From positions 124,001 to 188,000 of the forward strand of contig NZ_KE384450.1 in assembly GCF_000425785.1 (NCBI RefSeq): a stretch of DNA of 64,000 nt, written 5' to 3'. The DNA is from Pseudomonas taiwanensis DSM 21245. GTDB taxonomy: Bacteria; Pseudomonadota; Gammaproteobacteria; Pseudomonadales; Pseudomonadaceae. Below the pieces are notes generated by a model. It did no database searches. It was given only the letters and a program-made list of their open reading frames with translations, and was not told the origin of the DNA. Shown here piece after piece: positions 16,300-24,930 of this stretch. Each line of letters begins with the position of its first letter. Within the stretch, counting starts at the first letter, position 1. The position numbers were made by a program, and so were the translations under genes.

Positions 16300-17487
16300 T
16301 TAGGTCAAGAAATACTGCAGCAGGTCATTGAGGAACAACTGGCCCCGCGGCGTGGCCACCAGTCGATCCGGTTCGACCTGCAAAAGGCCCTTTTGTTCGG
16401 CGGCGCTACGCGCATCGGCCAGCTGTTCCAGCGGCAGGCCGGTGCGCTGGGTGAACAGCTCGGCTTCAACGCCCTGGGTCAGGCGCAGGGCGTTCATCAG
16501 GAACTCGAACGGCAACTCGTCGGCTGGCAGTAGCTTCTCGCCGGCCTTGAACGGTTTGGCCAGGTTCAGGTAGTCCTTGGGCAGCCGGGTTTTCCAGGTT
16601 CGCAGGATGCGTCCGTCGGCGAAGGTCAGCTTGCCATGGGCACCTGCACCAATGCCGATGAAGTCGCCAAAGCGCCAGTAGTTGAGGTTGTGTCTGGCCG
16701 GTCGGCCCGGCTGGGCATAGGCGGACACCTCGTACTGGGCGAAGCCATTGCTGGCCATCAGGGCCTGGCCTGCCTCCTGGATATCCCAGAGAATGTCATC
16801 TTCCGGTAACTCGGGCGGCTGGTTCCAGAACACCGTGTTCGGCTCGACAGTCAACTGGTACCACGACAGGTGCGTCGGCCCCAGGTCGATGGCCTGGCGC
16901 AGATCGCCCAGTGCGTCTTCCAGCGACTGGTCAGGCAAGCCGTGCATCAGGTCCATGTTGAAGTTGTCGAAGCCTGCAGCCCGTGCCATGCCGGCAGCGC
17001 GGATCGCTTCATCGCCATTGTGGATACGCCCCAGTGCTTCGAGCTTGGCCGGCTGGAAGCTTTGCACACCGATGGACAGGCGGTTGATCCCGGTCTGTCG
17101 GTAAGCCTTGAACTTCTCCTGCTCGAAGGTGCCTGGGTTGGCCTCCAGGGTGATTTCGATATCCGCCGCGAACGGAATGCGCCGCTCGGCGCCACGCAGA
17201 AGGCGGCCTAGGGCGTTGGCGCTGAACAGGCTTGGGGTGCCGCCGCCGAAGAAGATCGAGCTGATTGGACGGCCTTGTACCGCCACCAACTCCTGGTCGA
17301 GATCGGTCAGCAGTGCGTCGACATAGGCTTCTTCCGGCAAATCAGGCCCGGCAGCGTGGGAGTTGAAGTCGCAGTAAGGGCATTTACGTACACACCATGG
17401 AATATGGATGTACAGCGCCAGCGGCGGTAGCACGGCGAAACCCGCCGCACCCGGCAGGTGCGGTCGGGTGGACAGCGTATCGGTCAT
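16300..17487 (-). CDS. hemW: HemW, radical-SAM heme chaperone-like protein
   Basis: The 395-residue protein has the radical SAM cluster motif CVRKCPYC (C32, C36, C39) and a fourth nearby aromatic/acidic pattern (DFNSH). HemW proteins were long annotated as oxygen-independent coproporphyrinogen oxidases but lack that activity and act as heme-binding chaperones. The short N-terminus and the downstream FGGGTPS and NPGTF segments fit HemW better than HemN. It overlaps rdgB by four bases, the common gammaproteobacterial arrangement. Confidence 0.93.
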   Translation of the reverse strand: MTDTLSTRPHLPGAAGFAVLPPLALYIHIPWCVRKCPYCDFNSHAAGPDLPEEAYVDALLTDLDQELVAVQGRPISSIFFGGGTPSLFSANALGRLLRGAERRIPFAADIEITLEANPGTFEQEKFKAYRQTGINRLSIGVQSFQPAKLEALGRIHNGDEAIRAAGMARAAGFDNFNMDLMHGLPDQSLEDALGDLRQAIDLGPTHLSWYQLTVEPNTVFWNQPPELPEDDILWDIQEAGQALMASNGFAQYEVSAYAQPGRPARHNLNYWRFGDFIGIGAGAHGKLTFADGRILRTWKTRLPKDYLNLAKPFKAGEKLLPADELPFEFLMNALRLTQGVEAELFTQRTGLPLEQLADARSAAEQKGLLQVEPDRLVATPRGQLFLNDLLQYFLT

Positions 17488-18080
17488 GCCAGGCCCAGAC
17501 GTTGACGCAGCAGGGCCATGGCGCGGGCGCGGTGGCTAAGCTGGTTCTTCTCTACAGGAGGCAGTTCGGCGCTCGAACAGTTGCGCTCCGGCACCCAGAA
17601 CAGCGGGTCGTAGCCAAACCCATGTTCGCCACTGGCCTCGAACAGGATCTGTCCGTGCCACAGGCCTTCACACAGGATCGGCAGTGGATCGTCGGCATGA
17701 CGCACAAGAGCCAGCACGCAGACGAACTGGGCGCCACGCTGCTCCTGTGGGACGTCTTTCAGGGCTTCGAGCAGCTTGGCATTGTTGGCTGCGTCGCCCT
17801 TGCCGTCGGCGTAGCGCGCCGAGTAGATGCCTGGTGCACCGCCAAGAAAGTCCACAGCCAGGCCCGAGTCGTCGGCCAAGGCCGGCAGGCCGGAGATGCG
17901 TGCTGCGTTACGTGCCTTGAGAATGGCGTTTTCGACGAACGACAGGCCGGTCTCTTCGGGTTCTACCTGGCTGAACTCGCCAATCGAGCGCAGTTGGACG
18001 GAGGCTCCAAGCATGGCTTGGAGTTCCTTGAGCTTGCCGGCGTTGTGGCTGGCCAATACGAGTTGCTGGAAATTCATCAT
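17484..18080 (-). CDS. rdgB: dITP/XTP pyrophosphatase RdgB (HAM1 family)
   Basis: RdgB hydrolyses non-canonical purine triphosphates (dITP, XTP, ITP) to monophosphates and keeps them out of DNA and RNA. The 198-residue protein starts with the family signature LASHNAGKLKE and has FVENAILKARNAA, the catalytic DDSGL motif and the C-terminal SHRARAM segment. It overlaps hemW downstream and the DUF4426 gene upstream by four bases each, indicating coupling within the met-rdgB-hemW run. Confidence 0.96.
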   Translation of the reverse strand: MMNFQQLVLASHNAGKLKELQAMLGASVQLRSIGEFSQVEPEETGLSFVENAILKARNAARISGLPALADDSGLAVDFLGGAPGIYSARYADGKGDAANNAKLLEALKDVPQEQRGAQFVCVLALVRHADDPLPILCEGLWHGQILFEASGEHGFGYDPLFWVPERNCSSAELPPVEKNQLSHRARAMALLRQRLGLA

Positions 18081-18511
18081 TCGCCTGGGAACACTTCCTG
18101 GTTGAAGCTGAGTTTATGGCTGACGCCACCGGTTTCGACATTCACATCGAATGTCAGGGTCTCCGCCTGTTCGATCTTGAACTGGGCGATGTAGTACACG
18201 GCACCCCGGTCGGTGATTTGCTTGAACGACAACGGGCTGCTACGTCCGGTCAGGTCTTTCACCGTGCCGCTGACGACGGCTGTCGCTGGCTTGCTGGCCT
18301 TGAGTACGGCAATGTTCAGCACGCCTTGGTTCTTGCTGCGGGTAAGCCCGGTGGCGGCGGCGATTTCCGGTTGCAGCATGCTCGAGGTAAAGGCGCTGTA
18401 GTGGACCGTCACATCACCGAATACTTCCTTGCGATCGGGTTTGGCGGCATCGGCAGCCAGTACCGGCAGGGCCAGGCACAGGCTGATCAGGAACAGGGCG
18501 AGTCGACGCAT
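18077..18511 (-). CDS. DUF4426 family periplasmic protein
   Basis: The 144-residue protein has a signal peptide of about 20 residues ending in VLAADA, then a beta-rich domain (GDVTVHYSAFTSS...) matching DUF4426. The function is not known; family members commonly sit between metW and rdgB in pseudomonads, as here. It lies 21 bases after metW and overlaps rdgB. Confidence 0.8.
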   Translation of the reverse strand: MRRLALFLISLCLALPVLAADAAKPDRKEVFGDVTVHYSAFTSSMLQPEIAAATGLTRSKNQGVLNIAVLKASKPATAVVSGTVKDLTGRSSPLSFKQITDRGAVYYIAQFKIEQAETLTFDVNVETGGVSHKLSFNQEVFPGE

Positions 18512-18532
18512 GGTGCATTCCTCCGGTGGGCG

Positions 18533-19153
18533 TCAGACGGCCAGCTGGTGCTCCTGCAGGCCAGGGCTGCTAACGCGATAAATGCCGATTTCACCTAGAA
18601 GATTAGGCCAAAGCCGTCCACCCCACCCATTGCGGTGCAAATGGTCGACCGCCAGGCGGTCGAGAACCTTGGCGTGGCGTTCGCGGCACAGCTCTTCGAA
18701 GTCGGCGAAGGTGCAGAAGTGGATGTTCGGCGTGTTGTACCAGGTATATGGCATGAAGTCCGATACCGGCATGCGGCCTTTGGTCGCCAGGTACCAACGG
18801 CAGCGCCAGTGGCCGAAGTTGGGGAAGGTGATGATGCATTGGCGGCCCACGCGCAGCATCTCGTCGAGGATGCGGTCGGGGTATTCCACCGCCTGCAGGG
18901 CCTGGGTCATGATGACCACATCGAAGCTGTTGCTGGCGAAGTTGCCCAGGCCTTTGTCCAGGTCCTGCTCGATGACGTTGACCCCTTTGGCCACGCAAGC
19001 GGCGATGTTGTCGGCGTCGATCTCAAGGCCGTAGCCAGTGACTTGCTTGCGATCACGCAGCGAAGCCAGCAGCTCGCCATTACCGCAGCCCAGGTCGAGT
19101 ACCCGGCTACCGGCGGGGATCCAGTCGTGGATGATTTCCAGATCGGCTCTCAT
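18533..19153 (-). CDS. metW: Methionine biosynthesis protein MetW
   Basis: MetW is a methyltransferase-fold protein that works with MetX in homoserine acylation in many proteobacteria. The 206 residues contain an AdoMet-like glycine-rich motif (VLDLGCGNGELL), MTQALQAVEYPDRILDEMLRVG and NFGHWRCR. The gene starts seven bases after the metX stop, the conserved metXW pair, and is needed for full MetX activity in some species (family knowledge). Confidence 0.95.
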   Translation of the reverse strand: MRADLEIIHDWIPAGSRVLDLGCGNGELLASLRDRKQVTGYGLEIDADNIAACVAKGVNVIEQDLDKGLGNFASNSFDVVIMTQALQAVEYPDRILDEMLRVGRQCIITFPNFGHWRCRWYLATKGRMPVSDFMPYTWYNTPNIHFCTFADFEELCRERHAKVLDRLAVDHLHRNGWGGRLWPNLLGEIGIYRVSSPGLQEHQLAV

Positions 19154-19160
19154 GCTGTCC

Positions 19161-20300
19161 TCAGATGGCGATGCGGTTCATGTAGTTCGAGAAGCCCTGA
19201 ATGTACCGAGGTGTCGGGATCAGGAAGGCATCGTGCCCATAGGGTGAGTCGATATCCAGGTAGCAGACGTTCTTGCGTGCGGCCATCAGGGCATCGACGA
19301 TCTCCCGTGAGCGGGCCGGCGAGAAGCGCCAGTCGGTCGTGAACGACATGATGCAATAGTCGGCCTTGACGTGGGCCAGGGTCGCCGCGAGGTCGCCACC
19401 GTGGGCGGCGGCGGGGTCGAAGTAGTCCAGCGCCTTCGTCATCAGCAGGTAGGTGTTGGCGTCGAAGCGGCCGGAGAACTCTTCACCCTGGTAACGCAGG
19501 TAGCTCTCGACCTGGAATTCGACGCTGTGGAAGTCGTAGTTGAGCTTGTCGCTCTTGAGCTCGCGCCCGAATTTCTCACCCATCGAGTCATCGGACAGGT
19601 AGGTGATGTGGCCCACCATGCGGGCCAGCATCAGGCCGCGCTTGGGGATCACGCCCTGGTCCTGGAACGAGCCACCGTGGAACTCGGGGTCGGTGAGGAT
19701 GGCCTGGCGAGCGACTTCGTTGAACGCGATGTTCTGCGCCGACAGCTTGGGGGCCGATGCGATGTCGACGCAATGGCGCACGCGGTCGGGGTAGGTGATG
19801 GTCCACTGCAAGGCCTGCATGCCGCCGAGGCTGCCGCCCACGACCGCGGCCCACTGCCGGATGCCCAGACGATCGGCCAGGCGCGCCTGGCTGTGTACCC
19901 AGTCTTCCACCGTGAGGACCGGGAAGTCGGCGCCATAAGGCTTGCCGCTGGCAGGGTTGATGCTGCTGGGGCCAGTGCTACCGTTACAGCCGCCCAGGTT
20001 GTTCAGGCTGACGACGAAGAAGCGGTTGGTATCGATCGGTTTGCCAGGGCCGATGCAACTGTCCCACCAGCCCGGCTTGCGGTCGGTGACGGCATGGTAG
20101 CCTGCGGCATGGTGATGGCCAGACAACGCATGGCAGATCAGCACGGCATTGCTCGCGCTGGCGTTCAGGGTGCCATAGGTCTCGAATACCAGCTCATAGC
20201 TGGCGAGGGAGCGGCCACAGGCCAAGGCCAACGGTTCATCGAACCGGGCAATTTGCGGTGTTACCAGACCGACGGAATCTTCGGGAAGGACAGTGGACAT
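19161..20300 (-). CDS. metX: Homoserine O-acyltransferase MetX (probably succinyl-CoA dependent)
   Basis: MetX acylates L-homoserine in the first committed step to methionine. The 379-residue alpha/beta hydrolase-fold enzyme has the nucleophile Ser157 in GGSLGGMQ, the LGGCNGSTGPSS loop, and the C-terminal Asp/His dyad in the DIDSPYGHDAFL segment. MetX enzymes of pseudomonads paired with MetW generally use succinyl-CoA; the acyl donor here is inferred, not visible. It begins 89 bases downstream of yggT, and that gap contains a strong hairpin but no recognisable SAM riboswitch. Confidence 0.95.
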   Translation of the reverse strand: MSTVLPEDSVGLVTPQIARFDEPLALACGRSLASYELVFETYGTLNASASNAVLICHALSGHHHAAGYHAVTDRKPGWWDSCIGPGKPIDTNRFFVVSLNNLGGCNGSTGPSSINPASGKPYGADFPVLTVEDWVHSQARLADRLGIRQWAAVVGGSLGGMQALQWTITYPDRVRHCVDIASAPKLSAQNIAFNEVARQAILTDPEFHGGSFQDQGVIPKRGLMLARMVGHITYLSDDSMGEKFGRELKSDKLNYDFHSVEFQVESYLRYQGEEFSGRFDANTYLLMTKALDYFDPAAAHGGDLAATLAHVKADYCIMSFTTDWRFSPARSREIVDALMAARKNVCYLDIDSPYGHDAFLIPTPRYIQGFSNYMNRIAI

Positions 20301-20351
20301 CGACCCTGCTCACGCTTGACGGAGGCGTAAGTCTAAAGAGCGCTACCCCTA

Positions 20352-20373
20352 GCGGCAAGCGAAGGCTTGCCGC
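20352..20373 (-). other. Nine-bp hairpin with tetraloop between yggT and metX
   Basis: GCGGCAAGC (20352-20360) and GCTTGCCGC (20365-20373) are perfect complements around a four-base loop (CTTC on the transcribed strand). No T-run follows, so it is a processing, stability or weak attenuation element rather than a full intrinsic terminator. Confidence 0.55.
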
Positions 20374-20389
20374 CAGGTATCACCCAGGG

Positions 20390-20980
20390 TCAGATCATCC
20401 GCCACAGCTCTTGTGGCATGCCCGCGTAGGCCGCCAGCGGAGGCATGACGAACGACTGGACCACCTGGATGGCCAGGAAGGCGAAGATCGGCGAGATGTC
20501 CATGCCGCCAAGGTTCGGCACGATACGGCGGAACGGTGCCAGCACCGGCTCGCTGATCTGGTAGGCCAGTTCGGCGGCAGGGTTGTGGCTGTTCGGTGCG
20601 ACCCAGGAAACGATCACCATCACGATCATCGCCACCCAGAAGATCTTCAGGAACAGCGAGGTGATACCGATGATCGCCCACATCAGCAGGTGCAGGATAT
20701 CGCCGAAGGTCCCGTAGGTGACCATCAGCACGAAGCCCATCAGCAGTGCCTGGATGACCACCGACAGCAGCAGCGAGGATGTATCCAGGCCACCGACGCT
20801 GGGGATGATGCGGCGAATCGGCTTGAGCAGTGGCTGGGTAGCGCGCACCGCGAACTGGCACAGCGGGTTGTAGAAGTTGGCCTTGACCAGTTGCAGCACG
20901 AAGCGCAGCAGGACGATCACCAGGTACAGGCTGACCAGGGTCTGCACCACGAAAATCAAGGCGCCGGACAGTGCATTCAT
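20390..20980 (-). CDS. yggT: YggT family membrane protein
   Basis: The 196-residue integral membrane protein contains two copies of the YggT unit, each a pair of hydrophobic helices with a conserved basic/proline motif (NPLC...QPLLKPIRRIIPSVGGLD, and EPVLAPFRRIVPNLGGMD). YggT proteins are linked to osmotic or ion-stress tolerance in E. coli, with no known mechanism. The ATG at 20980 is used because it lies ten bases after proC and starts the first helix. The proC-yggT linkage is widely conserved. Confidence 0.88.
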   Translation of the reverse strand: MNALSGALIFVVQTLVSLYLVIVLLRFVLQLVKANFYNPLCQFAVRATQPLLKPIRRIIPSVGGLDTSSLLLSVVIQALLMGFVLMVTYGTFGDILHLLMWAIIGITSLFLKIFWVAMIVMVIVSWVAPNSHNPAAELAYQISEPVLAPFRRIVPNLGGMDISPIFAFLAIQVVQSFVMPPLAAYAGMPQELWRMI

Positions 20981-20990
20981 CAAAAGCTCC

Positions 20991-21809
20991 TTATTTGCCC
21001 AATTGTTCGGCCAGTTCGGCGGAACGTTTCGCCGCTGCTTCCAGCGCCTGTTCCACGATGGCTTCGAAGCCGTTTGCCTGGAACGACTTGATGGCCGCTT
21101 CGGTGGTGCCGGCAGGCGAGGTGACACGGCGGCGCAGTTCGGCGGCATCGACATCGCTGGATACGGCCATGTGTGCGGCACCCAGCGCTGTTTGCAGGGT
21201 CAGCTTGGAGGCGGTTTCGCGCGGCAGGCCGAGTTTTTCACCAGCGGCGGTCATGGCCTCAATCAGCAGGAAGAAATAGGCCGGGCCGCTGCCGGAAACA
21301 GCGGTTACCGCATCCAGTTGCTGTTCTTCATCGAGCCACAGGGCGATGCCAACGGCGGACAGCAGTTGCTCGGCCTGCTGGCGTTGCACGTCGGAGACTT
21401 CCTGGGTGGCATACAGGCCGCTCACACCCTGGCGCAGCAGTGCCGGTGTATTGGGCATGCAGCGCACAACCGGGCGCGGGCCGAGCCAGGCTTGCAGGCT
21501 GGCGCAGGTGATGCCGGCGGCGATGGAGACGATCAGTTGGCCTGCTTTGAGGTCAGGGGACAGCGCCTCGCAAACGGCCTTCATGACCTGCGGCTTGACG
21601 GCCAGGACGATCACATCGGCACCGTCGATGGCCTGGGCGTTTTTTTCGAAGGTTTCGATACCGTGCTCGGCCTGAACGCGGGCGCGGGTTTCGGCACCTG
21701 GGTCGCTGGCGCGGATCTGCGAGGCGTCCAGGCCCTGGGCGCGCAGGCCGCCGATCAGGCTGGCAGCCATGTTGCCGGCGCCGATGAAGGCAATACGTGT
21801 CTTGCTCAT
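20991..21809 (-). CDS. proC: Pyrroline-5-carboxylate reductase ProC
   Basis: ProC reduces 1-pyrroline-5-carboxylate to proline with NAD(P)H. The 272-residue enzyme has the N-terminal Rossmann motif FIGAGNMAASLIGGL and the C-terminal dimerisation signature with AVSGSGPAYFF and the VTSPAGTTEAAI segment. The start at 21809 gives the usual family length; a longer in-frame extension to 21965 lacks family similarity. It lies 38 bases downstream of yggS. Confidence 0.96.
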   Translation of the reverse strand: MSKTRIAFIGAGNMAASLIGGLRAQGLDASQIRASDPGAETRARVQAEHGIETFEKNAQAIDGADVIVLAVKPQVMKAVCEALSPDLKAGQLIVSIAAGITCASLQAWLGPRPVVRCMPNTPALLRQGVSGLYATQEVSDVQRQQAEQLLSAVGIALWLDEEQQLDAVTAVSGSGPAYFFLLIEAMTAAGEKLGLPRETASKLTLQTALGAAHMAVSSDVDAAELRRRVTSPAGTTEAAIKSFQANGFEAIVEQALEAAAKRSAELAEQLGK

Positions 21810-21847
21810 GTCAGGTCCTTGAGGGAAAGAGTGAGTAAAGCATGGAA

Positions 21848-22534
21848 TCAGGCGGGGCCGTAATTGCGCGCGCCGAACAGGGCGGTGCCAATGCGCACCC
21901 AGGTCGCTCCCTGAGCGATGGCCGCTTCGAGATCGTGGCTCATGCCCATGGACAAGGTGTCGCAATCAAGGTCCAGGCCTTCCTGCAAACGGCGCAGGCT
22001 GGCGAAGGCCGCCTCCTGGGCTGCGCGGTCTTCGGTGGGTTCGGGAATCGCCATCAGGCCACGCAGGCGCAGGTTGGGCAGCGCAGCCACCGCCTTTGCC
22101 AGCGCAGGCAAGTCGGCCGGAGCGCAGCCAGACTTGCTGTCCTCGCCGCTGACGTTCACCTGCAGGCAGATGTTGAGCGGCGCTAGGCCGGCAGGCCGTT
22201 GTTCGGACAAGCGTTGAGCGATTTTCAGGCGGTCCACGGAATGTACCCAGTCGAAGTGCTCGGCGATGGCTTTGGTCTTGTTCGACTGAATGGGGCCGAT
22301 GAAGTGCCAGATCAAGGGCAGGTCGCGCAGTTCGTCCTGTTTGGCCAGGGCTTCCTGCAGGTAGTTTTCGCCGACGTCGCGGACACCGGCGGCATGGATC
22401 TCGCGGATGGCACTGGCCGGTTTGGTCTTGCTCACGGCCAGCAGTTGGACGCTGGCCGGCTCACGGCCGGCAGCCCGTGCCGCGCTTTCGATGCGGTTGG
22501 CGAGGGCGGAAAGGTTGTCTGCTATGGTGGACAT
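21848..22534 (-). CDS. yggS: YggS/PROSC family pyridoxal 5'-phosphate homeostasis protein
   Basis: YggS proteins bind PLP in a single TIM-barrel domain and help maintain vitamin B6 and amino acid homeostasis without a known catalytic reaction. The 228-residue protein has the PLP lysine in AVSKTKP (K36), GENYLQEA, WHFIGPIQSNK, and the phosphate-binding SMGMSHDLEAAI and RIGTALFG segments. I chose the ATG at 22534; an in-frame start at 22555 adds seven residues. It heads the yggS-proC-yggT run and is divergent from pilT. Confidence 0.94.
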   Translation of the reverse strand: MSTIADNLSALANRIESAARAAGREPASVQLLAVSKTKPASAIREIHAAGVRDVGENYLQEALAKQDELRDLPLIWHFIGPIQSNKTKAIAEHFDWVHSVDRLKIAQRLSEQRPAGLAPLNICLQVNVSGEDSKSGCAPADLPALAKAVAALPNLRLRGLMAIPEPTEDRAAQEAAFASLRRLQEGLDLDCDTLSMGMSHDLEAAIAQGATWVRIGTALFGARNYGPA

Positions 22535-22599
22535 GGATCGCTGCCGTCGGCTCATGGGTCTGCGGCATTCTACCTGCTTGATGGTCTTTAGGGAGTCTC

Positions 22600-23598
22600 A
22601 TGGACGTGACTGACCTCTTGGCCCGGGCGATGGCTGCAGGGGCGAGTGACCTGCACCTGGCCGCGGGCGACGTACCGCTGATTCGCCTGGATGGCGAGCT
22701 GCAACGCCTGGATCTGCCGCCGTTGTCGGCGACGGCGCTGCACGACGGGCTGGCGCCTTTGCTGGCCGAAGCGCAGTGTCGCCAGTGGGCGCAAGGTGAT
22801 GAGCTGGACCTGGCGCTCGATCTCCCCTCGCTTGGGCGTATCCGCTTGAATCTGTTTCGCCAGTCGAATGGGCCTGCGGTGGCCATGCGGATCATTGCGC
22901 AACGAATCGCCACACTCGAAGCGTTAGGCCTGACAGAAGTGTTTCGAGCTTTTGCCCAACATACCGATGGCCTCGTCCTGGTAGGTGGGCCGACCGGTAG
23001 CGGGAAGTCCAGCACGCTGGCCGCGCTGGTCGACCAGCTCAATCGCGAGCGCTCGCTGCACATCATCACATTGGAAGACCCTATCGAAGTTATCCACAGT
23101 TGCCAGCGCAGCCTGGTCAACCAGCGCGAGATCGGACGCCACTGTCGTGACTTCGCCCAGGGGTTGCGCAGTGCACTGCGCCAAGACCCGGATGTCATCG
23201 TGATCGGCGAACTGAGGGATCTCGAAACGATTCGTCTGGCGCTCCGGGCTGCCGAGACGGGGCATCTGGTGCTGGCGACCGTCCATACCCGGTCGGCGAT
23301 CAACAGCATCGACCGTCTGGTGGAGGTGTTTGCCGCCGAGGAGAAGCCGTTGGTCAGGGCCATGCTGGCCGAATCGCTGCGCTTGGTGGTAGCGCAGGTG
23401 CTGGTGAAACGAAGAGGTGGCGGCCGGGTGGCGGCGCGGGAAGTGTTGGTGGCGACGCCCGCTGTGCGTAACCTGATCCGAGAGGGGCGAGCGGCGCAGT
23501 TGCAGTCCGTGATGCAGTCGGGGGCGGCGGCGGGGATGAAGACGATGGAAGGAGCGATGGAGGCGTTGAGGGCAGAAGGGCTGATCGACGCGTTGTAG
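22600..23598 (+). CDS. pilT: Type IV pilus retraction ATPase PilT-like
   Basis: PilT is the hexameric ATPase that powers type IV pilus retraction. The 332-residue protein shows Walker A GGPTGSGKSST (about residues 129-139), the Asp box (ITLEDPIE), Walker B with VIVIGELRD, the His box (TGHLVLATVHT) and a PilT-type AIRNLIRE motif near the C-terminus (AVRNLIREGR). It is slightly shorter than the roughly 344 residues usual in pseudomonads, and the Walker B glutamate is followed by L where M is common. It sits next to yggS-proC, the conserved pilT location; no pilU follows. Confidence 0.9.
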   Translation: MDVTDLLARAMAAGASDLHLAAGDVPLIRLDGELQRLDLPPLSATALHDGLAPLLAEAQCRQWAQGDELDLALDLPSLGRIRLNLFRQSNGPAVAMRIIAQRIATLEALGLTEVFRAFAQHTDGLVLVGGPTGSGKSSTLAALVDQLNRERSLHIITLEDPIEVIHSCQRSLVNQREIGRHCRDFAQGLRSALRQDPDVIVIGELRDLETIRLALRAAETGHLVLATVHTRSAINSIDRLVEVFAAEEKPLVRAMLAESLRLVVAQVLVKRRGGGRVAAREVLVATPAVRNLIREGRAAQLQSVMQSGAAAGMKTMEGAMEALRAEGLIDAL

Positions 23599-23632
23599 CG
23601 GCCTATTCGCCGACAAGCTGGCGCCTACAGGT
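23598..23632. repeat. REP-like palindromic sequence downstream of pilT
   Basis: Immediately after the pilT stop, GCGGCCTATTCGCCGACAAG followed by CTGGCGCCTACAGG has the look of the extragenic palindromic repeats common in P. putida (the reverse strand reads CCTGTAGGCGCCAGCTTGTC). It may serve as the 3' stem-loop of pilT and of the converging NlpC/P60 gene. Confidence 0.5.
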
Positions 23633-23673
23633 TGTTGTGCGTTCTGCAGGTGCTGGCTTGTCGACGCTGAGGT

Positions 23674-24300
23674 TTAGCGCTTGGCCAGCGCCAATTGCTG
23701 CTGTTGCTTGGGCAAGACCCGCTTGGCCACTACATAGTGCTTCTGCCAGTAAGGTTTGCTCAGGGTGTCGATGCTCACACGCTTGCCGCGGCGCGGTGCA
23801 TGGATGAAGCGGTCGTTCCCCAGGTAGATCGCCACGTGGTTGACGCGGCGGCTCTTGATGTTGAAGAAAATCAGGTCGCCTGGCTTGAGGTCGCTCTTCG
23901 CCACCTTCACGCCCTGGCCCTGAGCCATCGCATTGGAGGTGCGCGGCAGGTCGACGTCGGCCACATCGTTGAAGGCGTATTTCACCAGCCCACTGCAGTC
24001 GAAGCCCTTGGTCGGGCTGCTGCCACCCCAGCGATAAGGGGTGCCCAGGACATTGACTGCCCGGCTGAGCACATTGCTGCTCTGCTTGGGCGACATCGCT
24101 GCCACCGGCTGGTATTGAGCGTTGGCGACGTTGCTGGGACGCACGCGCAGGTTGGCCTGCTTGGTCGGCGCATGTTTCACCGTGGCATTGGTGGTGTAGC
24201 CAGTGAAACCGTTGGGAAGACGTTGCTCACGATTGGTGGCGTGGGCGGCCAGGGGCAATAATAGGCAGAGGGTCAGCCATGTCTTGAACAAAGGCGGCAT
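23674..24300 (-). CDS. NlpC/P60 family (C40) cell-wall hydrolase
   Basis: The 208-residue protein has a signal peptide of about 21 residues (core LTLCLLLPLAAHA) and a C-terminal NlpC/P60 domain with catalytic Cys102 (GFDCSG), His155 (NHVAIYL) and a third polar residue near H167 (FIHAPRRG). It is predicted to cleave peptide stems of peptidoglycan in the periplasm. The central 50 residues (about 30-75) are low complexity. I used the ATG at 24300, which begins the signal peptide; an upstream in-frame start at 24342 would place 14 residues in front of it. Confidence 0.9.
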   Translation of the reverse strand: MPPLFKTWLTLCLLLPLAAHATNREQRLPNGFTGYTTNATVKHAPTKQANLRVRPSNVANAQYQPVAAMSPKQSSNVLSRAVNVLGTPYRWGGSSPTKGFDCSGLVKYAFNDVADVDLPRTSNAMAQGQGVKVAKSDLKPGDLIFFNIKSRRVNHVAIYLGNDRFIHAPRRGKRVSIDTLSKPYWQKHYVVAKRVLPKQQQQLALAKR

Positions 24301-24345
24301 AGTTGAAGCTCTTATGAATGTTTTGTGTGTGTTGGCGCGCAACTT

Positions 24346-24354
24346 TATAACAGC
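24346..24354 (-). promoter_or_regulatory. Candidate extended -10 promoter of the NlpC/P60 gene
   Basis: On the minus strand the sequence reads TGTTATAAA, an extended -10 element (TGn then TATAAA). It would start transcription about 39 bases before the ATG at 24300. There is no good -35. Confidence 0.4.
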
Positions 24355-24468
24355 TTTTTGACCACGTTCTGATCCGTTGGTCGATTGTCATGCTGCCGTA
24401 CGTCGGCCTGCGCCGAAAAAGTCACATTTTCCGTTAGAAAATTTTTGGATAACCCACGGGGGCTATGA

Positions 24469-24888
24469 ATGAACAGTTATCAACAGGGGGCGCCGTTCCA
24501 CGATACCCACAGCAAGGTACTCGGCTATCTGCTCTGGATTTTCGGCTTCACCGGGTCGCACCGCTTCTACTACGGCAAACCGATCACCGGGACGATCTGG
24601 TTCTTCACCTTGGGCCTGCTGGGCATCGGCTGGCTGATTGACCTGTTCCTGATCCCGTCGATGGATCGCGAGGCCGACCTGCGGTTTCAGTCGGGGCGGG
24701 TGGACTACAACCTTGCCTGGATCTTGCTGACGTTCCTGGGGATCTTCGGTGCACATCGCCTCTACCAGGGCAAATGGATCAGCGCGATCATCTACTTCTT
24801 CACCGGCGGGCTGTTCCTGTTGGGCGTGCTGTATGACTTCTGGACGCTGAACAGCCAGATCTCGCAGGTCAACGCCGAGCGCCGCTGA
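24469..24888 (+). CDS. TM2 domain membrane protein
   Basis: The 139-residue protein contains two TM2-type units, each beginning with a glycine/aromatic motif (GFTGSHRFYYGK at about residues 28-39 and GIFGAHRLYQGK later) followed by a pair of hydrophobic helices. TM2 proteins are small membrane proteins without a settled function. It is divergent from the NlpC/P60 gene and ends at a bidirectional terminator. Confidence 0.85.
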   Translation: MNSYQQGAPFHDTHSKVLGYLLWIFGFTGSHRFYYGKPITGTIWFFTLGLLGIGWLIDLFLIPSMDREADLRFQSGRVDYNLAWILLTFLGIFGAHRLYQGKWISAIIYFFTGGLFLLGVLYDFWTLNSQISQVNAERR

Positions 24889-24891
24889 TAG

Positions 24892-24930
24892 AAAAAAGGC
24901 CTTGTCGCGTTGGGCGGCAAGGCCTTTCTT
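24892..24930. terminator. Bidirectional intrinsic terminator between the TM2 and SPOR genes
   Basis: AAAAAAGGCCTTG and CAAGGCCTTTCTT flank a 13-base loop. A-rich and T-rich flanks allow termination in both directions. The right edge coincides with the stop codon of the converging SPOR-domain gene. Confidence 0.85.

Noticed and set aside
20301..20389. SAM riboswitch before metX
   Set aside because: The gap is 89 bases and contains one simple hairpin, not the multi-stem structures of known SAM riboswitches.
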